Positions 53,672-62,473 of a stretch of 64,000 nucleotides of DNA are shown here, piece after piece. Origin of the DNA: Bifidobacterium breve DSM 20213 = JCM 1192 (GTDB taxonomy: Bacteria; Actinomycetota; Actinomycetes; Actinomycetales; Bifidobacteriaceae); the NCBI RefSeq assembly GCF_001025175.1, contig NZ_AP012324.1, positions 372,001-436,000 of the forward strand, read 5' to 3'. The notes beneath the pieces were generated by a model, which worked only from the letters and a program-made list of their open reading frames with translations, was not told the origin of the DNA and made no database searches. Positions within the stretch are counted from its first letter, which is position 1, and the number at the start of each line of letters is the position of its first letter. A program made the position numbers and the translations under genes.

Positions 53672-53759
53672 TTGAGTATCCTCTATTTCGTTCGAACGAT
53701 TGAGCTTAAGCGTCCGTTATCTTAACGCATGGCTCGTACAAAACTCAAGTTCGTATGCC

Positions 53760-54392
53760 TCACTTGTCCTGTTCGCCGTTCTGTTCGGCCTCAAGCTGGG
53801 CCTTGAGACCAGCCAAACCGGCGAAACGAATATCTTCCATTTCGTGGTGATGATCGGGGTTCTCGTTCAGATCGATGCCGCACTGCGAGCACAGGCCTTT
53901 GCAATCCGGCTTGCACAGTGGCTGCAGCGGCAGGGATTCGACCAACGTGTCTCGAATCATCGCCTCGATATCCGCAAAAGCGCCGTTTTCCAGCAGCGGA
54001 TACGTATCCTCTGATTCGTCTTCGCCGGCGATGATGTCGACTTCCTCATCTTTGCCGTTTTTGCTGCCGCTCTTGCCGCAGCCTTTGTCCGCTGCGGATT
54101 CGTACGGGAAGAATACGGTGACATTCACCGGCCAGTCCTCATCAATGGGCTTTAAACAGCGGGTGCATTCGCTGACGAATGGTGCGACCAGTCGGCCGGT
54201 AAAAATCAGTCCATCCACGATGGAGTCGAATGAGCCGGTAACGTGAACCGGGTCACCCTCCTTGATGCCGACGATGTCGTCGCCGATACCGCTCGGGGCG
54301 GGGAAGTCGGCGTCGATCTCCTTGGATTGTCCGGCTCGTGAAGCGATTTGAGCCACTGGGATCGCCCACAGAGAATCCTCGACTCGTGCCAT
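53760..54392 (-). CDS. yceD: YceD/DUF177 family protein
   Basis: 210 residues from ATG 54392. YceD proteins are needed for large-subunit assembly and 23S rRNA accumulation in plants and bacteria. The CTRCLKPI knuckle and the C-terminal CKPDCKGLCSQCGIDLNEN knuckle are family features. An acidic, Gly/Lys-rich insertion (CGKSGSKNGKDEEVDIIAGE) occurs in the middle. Upstream of rpmF, as usual. Confidence 0.93.
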   Translation of the reverse strand: MARVEDSLWAIPVAQIASRAGQSKEIDADFPAPSGIGDDIVGIKEGDPVHVTGSFDSIVDGLIFTGRLVAPFVSECTRCLKPIDEDWPVNVTVFFPYESAADKGCGKSGSKNGKDEEVDIIAGEDESEDTYPLLENGAFADIEAMIRDTLVESLPLQPLCKPDCKGLCSQCGIDLNENPDHHHEMEDIRFAGLAGLKAQLEAEQNGEQDK

Positions 54393-54507
54393 AGTTCTGC
54401 CTTTCGTCTCTTGCTGCGGCACAGCCGTGTGAGGCGTATCGGGTGTTGTCTTCGTCCCGTGCGCCGCTATGCCGCATTCGTGAATGCTGCAGTGAGTGTA
54501 CTGCTGG

Positions 54508-55293
54508 TTACTGAGCTTCGGGGTAGTCGTTCAGCGTCAGCTTGGGCAACTGCTCTCCGGCCGAGCGCTGACGCTCTTCCAGCACGTTCAAACCTGCTTG
54601 TACATCTTGGGTGAGCTTGCCAAGCTGCTGGGACAGACCCTCCATAACCGTGGTGCAATACTGGTCAGCGCCTTGGGTCAGGTGGTCGGACTTGGCCTGG
54701 GCTTGCTCAAGAATCGTGCGGGCCTTCTGACGGGCCAACTCAGTGACGTTTTCCTGTCCTGCCAGGAATTGAGCCTGTTCGTTGGCTTCCCTGACCATAT
54801 CCGCGGCGCGGCTCTGGGCGGATGCGACGACGGCGTTGGCCTGTGTCTGTGCAGATTCCAGGCGGCGCTCGGCTTCGCGCATCAGTGCGGAGGCGCGTTC
54901 CAGCTGCACCGGCAACAGCTTTTTCAATTCAGCAAGCTGGCTGGTGAACTCGTCGCGATCCACTTTGACCATGCTGGGCGAGAACATGCTGGTTTTGGCC
55001 TCATCGAGCATGGATTCAAGCCGATCGATGACGTCATACACCGTGGTGAATTCTGCGCGGCTCTTGTTTTCCGCCGAGTCGGCTTGCAGGGTTTCACGCA
55101 GATCGGGCAGTGTGCCCATATTGAATGCGGCTGCCTTGGTCGGGGCCGGTGCGGGAGCCGGCGCCTCTGGGGTCGGTACCGCATCGGTTGCCTCGGTAGG
55201 CGGCAAATCGACCGGTGCCTCTTCAGTGGGGGCGGCCGGGACCGAATCCGGGGTGGTCAAGTCGACGTAACCAGTGGGATGTTCATCACTCAT
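54508..55293 (-). CDS. coiled-coil septum/cell-envelope protein, SepIVA-like
   Basis: 261 residues from ATG 55293. A Pro/Ala/Glu-rich N-terminal 60 residues is followed by long coiled coils (QLERASALMREAERRLESAQ, VREANEQAQFLAGQENVTEL). Composition and the position between coaD and yceD match mycobacterial SepIVA, a DivIVA-domain protein of septum formation. No DivIVA signature is provable by eye, so the name is by synteny. Five bases separate it from coaD, so the two are cotranscribed. Confidence 0.7.
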   Translation of the reverse strand: MSDEHPTGYVDLTTPDSVPAAPTEEAPVDLPPTEATDAVPTPEAPAPAPAPTKAAAFNMGTLPDLRETLQADSAENKSRAEFTTVYDVIDRLESMLDEAKTSMFSPSMVKVDRDEFTSQLAELKKLLPVQLERASALMREAERRLESAQTQANAVVASAQSRAADMVREANEQAQFLAGQENVTELARQKARTILEQAQAKSDHLTQGADQYCTTVMEGLSQQLGKLTQDVQAGLNVLEERQRSAGEQLPKLTLNDYPEAQ

Positions 55294-55298
55294 AGTTA

Positions 55299-55799
55299 TC
55301 AGTCCTTTGCTTCTCGTTCCTGTGCCAAAGCATCGCTGAGCATGGGGACGACGCAATCGGGCACCATGCCGGTCACGTCGCCTCCGTGGCGAGCCACGTC
55401 TTTGACAATGGAACTGGAAATATGTTCAAGAATCGGATCGGCGGGCAGAAACAGGGTCTCAATGCCGGCGAGCTTGCGATTGACCAACGCCATGCCCAGT
55501 TCGGCCTCGTAATCGCCGTTCTGACGCAGTCCTTTGACGATGACGGTGGCGCCGACCTTCTGGCAGTAGTCGGTGATCAGGCCATCGGTGGAGGAGACGA
55601 CGACGTTGGTGCAGCCGGCTTTCTCCAGCGCGCGGCGAATTACCTCGACTCGCGTGCTTTCGGAAAACATCGGTGTTTTCGCGGCATTGACGGCCACCAC
55701 CACGTGTACCTCGTCAAAGAATCGTGCCGAGCGCTCGATTACATCCAAGTGTCCGGCGGTGACGGGGTCATACGAGCCGGGGCATACTGCGATAGTCAT
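55299..55799 (-). CDS. coaD: phosphopantetheine adenylyltransferase
   Basis: 166 residues from ATG 55799, with GAAGG before it. Fourth step of CoA synthesis, 4'-phosphopantetheine to dephospho-CoA. [20 protein letters not shown] carries the T/HxGH nucleotidyltransferase motif; [20 protein letters not shown] and [17 protein letters not shown] (ISSTxVR-like) are diagnostic. First gene of the minus-strand block down to ilvN. Confidence 0.97.
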   Translation of the reverse strand: MTIAVCPGSYDPVTAGHLDVIERSARFFDEVHVVVAVNAAKTPMFSESTRVEVIRRALEKAGCTNVVVSSTDGLITDYCQKVGATVIVKGLRQNGDYEAELGMALVNRKLAGIETLFLPADPILEHISSSIVKDVARHGGDVTGMVPDCVVPMLSDALAQEREAKD

Positions 55800-55903
55800 G
55801 CCTTCTAGCCTACCGCTATCGGTGCGTTTTACACGGCTCGTGACACAAGGAATTATGATGGATTGCAGACGAAACGTTCCATAACCGGAGAAAGAAGTGC
55901 GTG

Positions 55904-56185
55904 ATGAGCTTTGTTGATGATGCTGAACCGTTGAGGAATCCTGATCAGGGGGCGGGCACGTCGGTGCTGGAGCGCCCGAAGACCGAGGAGGCGCCGGTTC
56001 GTGATGATGGCGGCGATGCCGACCGTTTTGCGCACTATGTGTCCAAGGACCGTATTGCCGAGTCGCGAGCGACCGGTCGTCCTGTGGTTGCGCTGTGCGG
56101 CAAGGTCTGGGTGCCCAAGCATGACCCGTCCAAGTATCCGGTGTGCCCGGACTGCAAGCGCATCTACGAAGAAATGATGGGCTGA
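55904..56185 (+). CDS. DUF3039 protein
   Basis: 93 residues from ATG 55904. An Asp-rich start is followed by [20 protein letters not shown] and [20 protein letters not shown] with DCKRIYEEM, the single Cys plus CPDC arrangement of actinobacterial DUF3039. Likely a small zinc protein; function unknown. Divergent from coaD. Confidence 0.9.
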   Translation: MSFVDDAEPLRNPDQGAGTSVLERPKTEEAPVRDDGGDADRFAHYVSKDRIAESRATGRPVVALCGKVWVPKHDPSKYPVCPDCKRIYEEMMG

Positions 56186-56195
56186 TTTTTCGTTC

Positions 56196-56375
56196 CCGCT
56201 GGCGGGAGCTGTCAGCAAAGCTGACTGAGGGTGGTTGTCTCGGCAAGACTACTTGGTTCCCCTCTCTGAGGGGAGCTGGCTCGCGCAGCGAGACTGAGGG
56301 GAGCAACGAGTTCGCACCCGTTACTCCCCTCAGTCGTCTACGATGACAGCTCCCCTCAACGAGGGGAGCCAGGAC
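56196..56375. repeat. composite of dispersed GAGGGGAG/GCTGGCGGGAG palindromes
   Basis: CCCGCTGGCGGGAGCTGTC, GCTGACTGAGGGTGGTTG, then CCCCTCTCTGAGGGGAGCTGGC, GACTGAGGGGAG, CTCCCCTCAGTCG and CAGCTCCCCTCAACGAGGGGAGCC. At least three palindromic units lie back to back between two convergent genes. Confidence 0.75.
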
Positions 56376-56379
56376 GTTT

Positions 56380-57390
56380 CTAGCGTGCCGAAATCTCGTC
56401 GATGAGCTTGAGCTCATCATCGCTGAAGTGGGTGTTCTTCAGCGCGCCGATGTTGTCCAGAATCTGTTGCGGCTTGGAGGCGCCGGCCAGCACGGAAGTC
56501 ACCTTGCCGTCGTGCAGCAGCCATGCCAGGCTCATCTCGGCCAGCGTCTGGCCGCGCTCGGAGGCCAGGTTGTTCAGATCCATGACCTGCTTGTGTAGTT
56601 TCTCGGTCAGCGCGGAATCGTTGAGGAATCGCGGATCGTGAGCCATGCGGCTGTCGGCCGGAATGCCGTTGAGATAGCGGTTGGTCAGCAGGCCCTGTGC
56701 CAGCGGGCAGAAGGTGATGAGGCCCTTGCCCAGCTTGAAGGCGGTCTCTTTCAGGCCGTTCTTTTCAACGGTGCGATCGAGGATGTTGTACTTGTTCTGG
56801 TTGATGATGAACGGCACGTGCAGTTCTGCCAGAATTGCGGCGGCCTTTTCCATGGTCGAGCCGTCGTAGTTGGACAGGCCAGCGTACAGCGCTTTGCCGG
56901 AATTCACGGCCTGGGCCAGTGCTCCCATGGTCTCCTCGAGTGGCGTCTCCGGGTCCGGGTGGTGGTGGTAGAAGATGTCCACGTAATCAAGGCCAAGGCG
57001 TTCCAGCGACTGGTCGAGTGAAGCGAGCAGGTACTTGCGGCTGCCGAGATCGCCGTAGGGGCCGGCCCACATCTCGTAGCCGGCCTTGGTGGAGATGATG
57101 AGCTCGTCGCGGTGGTGCTTGAAGTACTTGGTGAGCAGCAGGCCGCAGTTCTTCTCGGCCTGGCCGGGTTCGGGGCCGTAGTTGTTGGCCAGGTCGAAGT
57201 GGGTGATGCCGTTGTCGAAGGCGGTGAAGACCAGGGACTTCATCTGGTCAAACGGCGTGATGTCGCCGAAATTGTGCCAGAAGCCGAGCGATACCGCCGG
57301 CAGCTTGAGGCCGGAGGTGCCGGCGCGGTTATAGGTCATCGTGTCATAACGATGCGGGTTGGGGGAGTAGACGGCGGTTGGCTCGAACAT
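56380..57390 (-). CDS. aldo/keto reductase, YghZ-like (L-glyceraldehyde 3-phosphate reductase type)
   Basis: 336 residues from ATG 57390 (AAGGAGAC upstream). [20 protein letters not shown] (catalytic Asp/Tyr), [11 protein letters not shown] (Lys) and [16 protein letters not shown] (His) show a beta-subunit-like reductase; [20 protein letters not shown] is as in YghZ. YghZ reduces methylglyoxal or L-glyceraldehyde 3-phosphate with NADPH. Divergent from a MerR regulator with a MerR-type operator between them, so it is probably its target. Confidence 0.92.
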   Translation of the reverse strand: MFEPTAVYSPNPHRYDTMTYNRAGTSGLKLPAVSLGFWHNFGDITPFDQMKSLVFTAFDNGITHFDLANNYGPEPGQAEKNCGLLLTKYFKHHRDELIISTKAGYEMWAGPYGDLGSRKYLLASLDQSLERLGLDYVDIFYHHHPDPETPLEETMGALAQAVNSGKALYAGLSNYDGSTMEKAAAILAELHVPFIINQNKYNILDRTVEKNGLKETAFKLGKGLITFCPLAQGLLTNRYLNGIPADSRMAHDPRFLNDSALTEKLHKQVMDLNNLASERGQTLAEMSLAWLLHDGKVTSVLAGASKPQQILDNIGALKNTHFSDDELKLIDEISAR

Positions 57391-57511
57391 TGAGTCTCCT
57401 TGATGTGCTTGAAGCCTGAAATCTCTATTATGCTGCGCAGCCGTGTGCCAGATCCGTGTGCGTCACGGATACGTTGGCAGTTGGTTGCGTCGTCAGGTAT
57501 CATGGTTCCAG

Positions 57512-57527
57512 TTAAAGTGAACTTTAA
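57512..57527. promoter_or_regulatory. MerR-type operator
   Basis: TTAAAGTGAACTTTAA: 7-base perfect arms around GA, in the divergent promoter. Resembles sites of MerR-family regulators that lie in long-spacer promoters. Confidence 0.65.
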
Positions 57528-57648
57528 TGCAAGTGGCTGTGTTGCTTCAGCGTGTCGCGGCTGAGGGCGGGGCGGTTGCATCGTGCAACGGGACGGTCGG
57601 AGAGCTGTGAAAGATCGTATGCTCCGCGGGCGTCAAGGAGAAAAACTA

Positions 57649-58077
57649 ATGACCTATACCATTCGTCAGGTGGCTACCCAATTCCACCTGCAACCTTCCA
57701 CGTTGCGCTACTACGAAGAGCAGGGATTGCTGACCAACGTGGACCGCACCGAAACCGGCCAGCGCGTGTATGAGGATTGCCATCTCAACCGTCTGCGTGC
57801 GATCTGCTGCTTCAAGAACGCTGGCATGACCATTGATGATTTGAAGAAGTTCTTCGTCTATGAGTCCAATGAGCCCGAGCATATCGACGAAATTCTGGAT
57901 TTGCTTGAATCCCGTCGCGAGTCGCTGGACGAGCAGCGGCGCGCGCTTGACGAAGCCGCCATGCACGTGCAGCGCAAACTGCACTATTACACCGACATCA
58001 AGCATGCGATTGATTCCGGTGGTGAGATGCCTGACTGGGCCAACTACAAGACCCGCGCGTATTCCATCGACTGCTAG
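57649..58077 (+). CDS. MerR-family transcriptional regulator
   Basis: 142 residues from ATG 57649, with AAGGAG upstream; a longer frame has no such site. IRQVATQFHLQPSTLRYYEE then QGLLTNVDRTETGQRVYEDC form the winged HTH; a long dimer helix follows (EILDLLESRRESLDEQRRAL). Cysteines in the RAICCFKNAG part and a terminal Cys are present; no metal-binding loop is clear. Likely senses an electrophile or aldehyde and controls the reductase. Confidence 0.92.
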   Translation: MTYTIRQVATQFHLQPSTLRYYEEQGLLTNVDRTETGQRVYEDCHLNRLRAICCFKNAGMTIDDLKKFFVYESNEPEHIDEILDLLESRRESLDEQRRALDEAAMHVQRKLHYYTDIKHAIDSGGEMPDWANYKTRAYSIDC

Positions 58078-58084
58078 TTATCCG

Positions 58085-58711
58085 CTAAGCCACCAGTGCC
58101 TTGTTCGGCAGCGCGCGGTCGAGCACCCAGACAATCAGCGATATCACCAGGAAGGCCAGCGCCAGCTTGCCGCAACTGATGCCGAATCCCTGCCAACCGA
58201 GCTTGTCCAAGTTGATGAAGTCGTAAGGGTACGGACTACCGCCAGCCGCGGGGCCCGAACCCGGCCAGATCGCCGCGCGAATCAGCACAAACGCCAGGTA
58301 CGCGGGGAAATACATCAACCACGAGAACATGTAATGCCAACGGAACCGGCGATGCGGGTCGAACAGAAGGAAGTCGATCAGTGCCATGATCGGGGCGATT
58401 TTGTGCAGCATCGTATTGGTCATGATGCCAACTACCTGCGGTACATAATCCGGGTTATCCGGCGGCATCAGGAAGAACGCCACCAATGCGGTGACAATGG
58501 CGTACAAGGTCAGGCAGCCCTTGAGCCAGGCTGGCGGTTGGATGCCCTTGAGCAGGGTGGCAGCGCCTGCCCACAGCATCACGATGCCCAACACAAAGCC
58601 GGTCTGAAACGTGAAATACACCCAATACTGCGGTTTCGACCATGCTTCGTACGTGCCCACAAAGCACAGTCCGGCAATCGTCAGACGCCATGATGTCACA
58701 ATGAATCTCAT
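58085..58711 (-). CDS. Pr6Pr-type integral membrane protein
   Basis: 208 residues from ATG 58711. About six membrane helices; YFTFQTGFVLGIVMLW and NTMLHKIAPIMALIDFLLFD (with conserved His) followed by HYMFSWLMYFPAYLAFVLIR resemble the Pr6Pr family (FAR-17a/AIG1-like). A helix contains a conserved YPYDFINLDKLGW. Function unknown. Its stop is 7 bases from the MerR stop (convergent). Confidence 0.82.
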   Translation of the reverse strand: MRFIVTSWRLTIAGLCFVGTYEAWSKPQYWVYFTFQTGFVLGIVMLWAGAATLLKGIQPPAWLKGCLTLYAIVTALVAFFLMPPDNPDYVPQVVGIMTNTMLHKIAPIMALIDFLLFDPHRRFRWHYMFSWLMYFPAYLAFVLIRAAIWPGSGPAAGGSPYPYDFINLDKLGWQGFGISCGKLALAFLVISLIVWVLDRALPNKALVA

Positions 58712-58818
58712 GCTTTCTGAGTGTAGCCAGTCTTTCGGGTGGTGACAGCACTCCCCGTGAGAGGCAATTCGGACTACACTGATGGTCAGCACAATCGAAC
58801 GTAGGAAAGGCCCTGTCA

Positions 58819-60141
58819 ATGGTGGATTATTCGCCGGCTTTGATGACCGACATGTACGAATACACGATGCTTGACGCCGCGCTGAAAGACGGCACCGCCA
58901 ACCGTAAGTGTGTGTTCGAGGTATTCACTCGCCATCTGCCCGAAGGCCGCCGTTATGGCGTGGTGGCCGGCACCGGTCGTATTCTTGACGCGCTTGAGCA
59001 CTTCCATCTCGATGACGAAGACCTGAAATTCCTGTCTGACCGCCATGTGGTTAGCCCGGAGACCATCAAGTGGCTGGAAAACTTCCACTTCGCCGGTTCG
59101 ATTAAGGGCTACCGTGAAGGCGAGATGTTCTTCCCGAACTCCCCGATTCTGCAGGTTGAAGGCACGTTCGGCGAATGCACGCTGCTGGAGACGCTGATTC
59201 TATCTGTTCTGAACTACGATTCCGCCGTGGCTTCGGCAGCCTCCCGCATGGTGTCTGCCGCCAAGGATCGTCCGTGCATGGATATGGGTGGCCGCCGCAC
59301 CAACGAGTGGGCTGCCGTAGCCGCTGCCCGCGCTGCTGTGGTGGGCGGATTCAAGGGCACCGCCAACCTGCTTGCTGCTCAGTTGTATGGATTGAAGGCG
59401 ATTGGCACCGCGGCGCACTGCTTTACTTTGGTGCATGATTCCGAGCGCGATGCCTTTGAATCGCAGATTGAAGCATTGGGCAAGAACACCACGCTGCTGG
59501 TCGATACCTACAACATCGAGGAGGCCGTGAAGACTGCCGTCGAGGTTGCCGGCCCTGAACTGGGCGGTGTGCGCATCGATTCCGGTGACCTGGCTGCAAT
59601 GGCCCAGCGCGTGCGCAATCAACTGGATGCTTTGGGCGCCACGAACACCACTATTACCGTTACCAATGATTTGGATGAGTATGCGCTGGCAGCTTTGCAA
59701 ACCGCGCCGGTTGATTCCTATGGCGTGGGCACCATGCTGGTCACCGGCTCCGGCGCTCCCACCTGCGCGATGGTGTACAAGCTCACCGAGCGTGAAGGCG
59801 CGGATGGCACGATGGTGCCGGTGATGAAGAAGTCGAAGGACAAGGCCACTGTGCCCGGACGCAAACTTGCGTTCCGCTCTTACGAGTACTCGCTGGCCGA
59901 AACCGAACATGTGATCTCCGGTTCCGAGGAGAAGCTGGCTGGCTATGTGGCAGACCCGGCATGGAAGAACCTGTTGGTCGACTTTGTGAATCACGGTCAG
60001 ATTGACGGCCAATGGCAAGGTCACGATGCCATCGTGGCGGCTCATGAGTACCACGCCACGGCTTTGGGCGAATTGCCCATCGCCGCGCAAAGCCTTATGA
60101 AGGGCGAACCGGTGATTCCCACGGAGACTACGGTTCTCTGA
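58819..60141 (+). CDS. pncB: nicotinate phosphoribosyltransferase
   Basis: 440 residues. Makes nicotinate mononucleotide from nicotinic acid and PRPP in NAD salvage. ALMTDMYEYTMLDAALKDGT at the N-terminus is typical; FAGSIKGYREGEMFFP, GGRRTNEWAAVAAARAAVVG and VRIDSGDLAAMAQRVRNQLD hold the conserved substrate-binding residues. ATG 58819 follows AGGAAAGG. The last 28 bases around the stop are duplicated 111 bases downstream. Confidence 0.95.
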   Translation: MVDYSPALMTDMYEYTMLDAALKDGTANRKCVFEVFTRHLPEGRRYGVVAGTGRILDALEHFHLDDEDLKFLSDRHVVSPETIKWLENFHFAGSIKGYREGEMFFPNSPILQVEGTFGECTLLETLILSVLNYDSAVASAASRMVSAAKDRPCMDMGGRRTNEWAAVAAARAAVVGGFKGTANLLAAQLYGLKAIGTAAHCFTLVHDSERDAFESQIEALGKNTTLLVDTYNIEEAVKTAVEVAGPELGGVRIDSGDLAAMAQRVRNQLDALGATNTTITVTNDLDEYALAALQTAPVDSYGVGTMLVTGSGAPTCAMVYKLTEREGADGTMVPVMKKSKDKATVPGRKLAFRSYEYSLAETEHVISGSEEKLAGYVADPAWKNLLVDFVNHGQIDGQWQGHDAIVAAHEYHATALGELPIAAQSLMKGEPVIPTETTVL

Positions 60142-60260
60142 CGAGAACCTTCATCTCCTCGGAATCCCGCAGCACAGCTGCTCCCCTCACCTACAGGCAG
60201 CCCACTGGGCCGCCTACTTAACGGTTCGGCCGCGGAGACTACGGTTCTCTGACGAGAACC
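60122..60260 (+). repeat. 28-base direct duplication over the pncB stop
   Basis: CGGAGACTACGGTTCTCTGACGAGAACC occurs at 60122-60149 and again at 60233-60260. Each copy forms a GGTTCTC/GAGAACC hairpin. 83 bases lie between, including a partial GAGGGGAG-like piece near 60178-60192. Confidence 0.8.
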
Positions 60261-60275
60261 CGCCGTTGAGTTCGC

Positions 60276-60488
60276 GGGACGAAATCTGAAATTCGCCATT
60301 TTTGGCGTATTGTCCCACACCAGCGTGGGACAATACGTACGTCAAACGTTTGATATGCGAGTTGTCCCAACATCACATCATTAAAAACGTTGGAATAATG
60401 CCATTCTCGTTTCAGTATGAATAACACGATGCTGAGTGGGCGTGGGACGATACGTCAAAAATCCCTAATTTTGCATGTCGTCCCACGC
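60276..60488. repeat. three-hairpin TTGTCCCA element, copy 2 (inverted)
   Basis: Hairpins at about 60276-60316, 60326-60369 and 60440-60488 (last with GCGTGGGACGA/TCGTCCCACGC arms), with the shared 20-mer at 60388-60407 between the second and third. Order is the mirror of 25266-25477. 60489-60688 contains no gene and no clear repeat. Confidence 0.85.
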
Positions 60489-60688
60489 CATCATGAATCT
60501 CAGCAGTCGATGGGACGCAACGACTCCACCATTTCACGGGCCGTGATGGTGTAACGCGGAGGGTGGCGCCACGTCGCCTGGCCTCGGCTGGCCTGCGGCC
60601 TGCGATGGCGTGATGGTAGTGAATTACCCGTTGTTAAGACAACATCGTTGCACTCGCAGCATAGGGCGGGTGGCGTATGCTGGGGCGC

Positions 60689-61453
60689 ATGGTTGAAATC
60701 AAAGATATGCTAGGCGATTGCCAGATTATTCGTGCCGACGGCCGCAAGGTTGATGAACTGCGTCCTGTGCGCATTACCCGTCACTTTACCGATGCCCCTG
60801 AGGGGTCGGTGCTTATTGAATGCGGCAACACCCGCGTGATGTGCACCGCCACTTTTACGCCGGGGGTGCCCCGCTGGCGCAAGGATTCCGGCCTTGGCTG
60901 GGTCACTGCTGAATACGCGATGCTGCCGCGTGCCACTTCCGAGCGCACTGATCGTGAATCTGTGCGTGGCAAGATTGGCGGTCGCACTCATGAGATCAGC
61001 CGTCTGATTGGTCGCTGCCTGCGTGGTGTCATCGATATGAAGGCACTGGGCGAGAACCAGATTCAGCTTGATTGCGATGTGCTGCAGGCCGATGGCGGCA
61101 CCCGTACCGCCTCTGTGACCGGTGCATATGTGGCGCTGGTCGATGCGGTCAACTGGGCGGAGAAGCACCACCATATCAAATCTGCAGACAAGGTGTTGAA
61201 GGACTATGTCTCCGCCGTGTCTGTAGGCGTGATTAACGGCACGCCGATGCTGGATTTGCCGTATATCGAAGACAGCCAGGCCATGACCGATATGAACGTG
61301 GCCATGACCGGCTCCGGCACGTTCATTGAGATTCAGGGCACTGCCGAACATCGCCCGTTCAACCGTGCCGAACTTGGCACTCTGCTTGATTTGGCCGAAA
61401 AAGGCAACAAGGAACTGCAAGCAGCCCAGCGTGCCGCATTGGCACTGGACTGA
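60689..61453 (+). CDS. rph: ribonuclease PH
   Basis: 254 residues from ATG 60689; ATG 60677 is an alternative. Trims tRNA 3' ends with phosphate. [40 protein letters not shown] and [12 protein letters not shown] are standard; [18 protein letters not shown] and [15 protein letters not shown] hold the active-site Asp/Gly blocks. Followed by a palindromic repeat and then the RdgB-type gene, the usual rph-rdgB pair. Confidence 0.96.
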   Translation: MVEIKDMLGDCQIIRADGRKVDELRPVRITRHFTDAPEGSVLIECGNTRVMCTATFTPGVPRWRKDSGLGWVTAEYAMLPRATSERTDRESVRGKIGGRTHEISRLIGRCLRGVIDMKALGENQIQLDCDVLQADGGTRTASVTGAYVALVDAVNWAEKHHHIKSADKVLKDYVSAVSVGVINGTPMLDLPYIEDSQAMTDMNVAMTGSGTFIEIQGTAEHRPFNRAELGTLLDLAEKGNKELQAAQRAALALD

Positions 61454-61476
61454 GTCGTTAGCCATTCGTCGTAGAC

Positions 61477-61551
61477 TTCCCTCAGTCAGCGCGCATACCA
61501 TGGCTCCCCTCTTTAAGAGGAGCTGTCGCTGAAGGCGACTGAGGGGACTCG
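61477..61551. repeat. dispersed GAGGGGA palindrome inside the rph-rdgB operon
   Basis: CCCTCAGTCAGC ... GGCTCCCCTCTTTAAGAGGAGCTGTC, then GAAGGCGACTGAGGGGACTC. Arms at 61481 and 61540 are complementary. Occurs in the space where these two genes are normally close. Confidence 0.7.
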
Positions 61552-61574
61552 ACACACATAGCAAGGAATCCATC

Positions 61575-62348
61575 ATGCAAATCGTTGTCGCCACTCATAA
61601 CGAAGGTAAGCTCGTTGAAATCCGCCGCATCCTTGAGGAGGATCTCGGCCCGGCCGCCGCCGACATCGAACTGGTGTCTGCCGGCAGCCTTCATCTTCCC
61701 GACCCGGTGGAAACCGGCGTGACCTTCCAAGAAAACGCCCTGCTCAAGGCCCGCGACGTGGCCAGCCGTACCGGTTTGCCCGCCATCGCGGATGATTCCG
61801 GCCTCATCGTTGACGTGATGGGCAACGCCCCCGGCATCCTGTCCGCCCGTTGGGCTGGTGCCCACGGTCATGACAAGGCCAACAATGCACTGTTGCTCGC
61901 GCAGATCGAAGACATTCCAGATGCCAAGCGCACCGCCCGCTTCCGTTGCGCCGCAGCTCTGGTGGTGCCGGACACCGAAGCTGGTGCCGACGTGACCGGT
62001 GGGGTGGCAGATGGTGGCGAGGCTGCCTTGTCTTCTGCCCACACCACGGCCGCGGATGGCGGCCCCGCTCCGATCTCGGCGCGATACGCCATCGCTAGCG
62101 AAACAGTGGAACTCGGCGAAATGTCGGGCGTCATTATCCGTAAGCCTCGCGGCGAGCATGGTTTCGGCTACGACCCGCTGTTCGTGCCTGACGATCAGCC
62201 GGCTGGCCGTACCAGCACCGAGCCTGACTATGAGGGCGAGCCGTTGACCAGCGCCGAAATGACTCCAGCGGAAAAGAATGCGATTTCCCATCGTGGCAAG
62301 GCGCTCAAGGCCTTGATTCCCGCAGTCGAAGCGCTACTAGCCGACTGA
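61575..62348 (+). CDS. RdgB/HAM1 dITP/XTP pyrophosphatase
   Basis: 257 residues. Removes non-canonical purine nucleotides (dITP, XTP). IVVATHNEGKLVEIRRIL (SxNxxK-like start) and IADDSGLIVDVMG (metal Asp) with GFGYDPLFVP and EKNAISHRGKAL near the C-terminus are diagnostic. An insertion of about 50 residues (TEAGADVTGGVADGGEAALS) is longer than in E. coli. ATG 61575 with AGGAATCC upstream. Confidence 0.94.
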   Translation: MQIVVATHNEGKLVEIRRILEEDLGPAAADIELVSAGSLHLPDPVETGVTFQENALLKARDVASRTGLPAIADDSGLIVDVMGNAPGILSARWAGAHGHDKANNALLLAQIEDIPDAKRTARFRCAAALVVPDTEAGADVTGGVADGGEAALSSAHTTAADGGPAPISARYAIASETVELGEMSGVIIRKPRGEHGFGYDPLFVPDDQPAGRTSTEPDYEGEPLTSAEMTPAEKNAISHRGKALKALIPAVEALLAD

Positions 62349-62393
62349 ACTGCTGCCTCCTGCGGCGGAGACCATAGAGACCTTAATACATAT

Positions 62394-62442
62394 CAATTGA
62401 GCCGGTGGCTCCAGATGCATTCTGGAACCATCGGCTCAATTG
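62394..62442. terminator. terminator between rdgB-type gene and AEC gene
   Basis: CAATTGAGCCGGTGGCTCCA pairs with the region at 62421-62442 (one G-T, one mismatch) over 5 bases; long stem, convergent genes. Confidence 0.85.
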
Positions 62443-62473
62443 TTCCCGTCAACACACACGGCTACATATGCGG

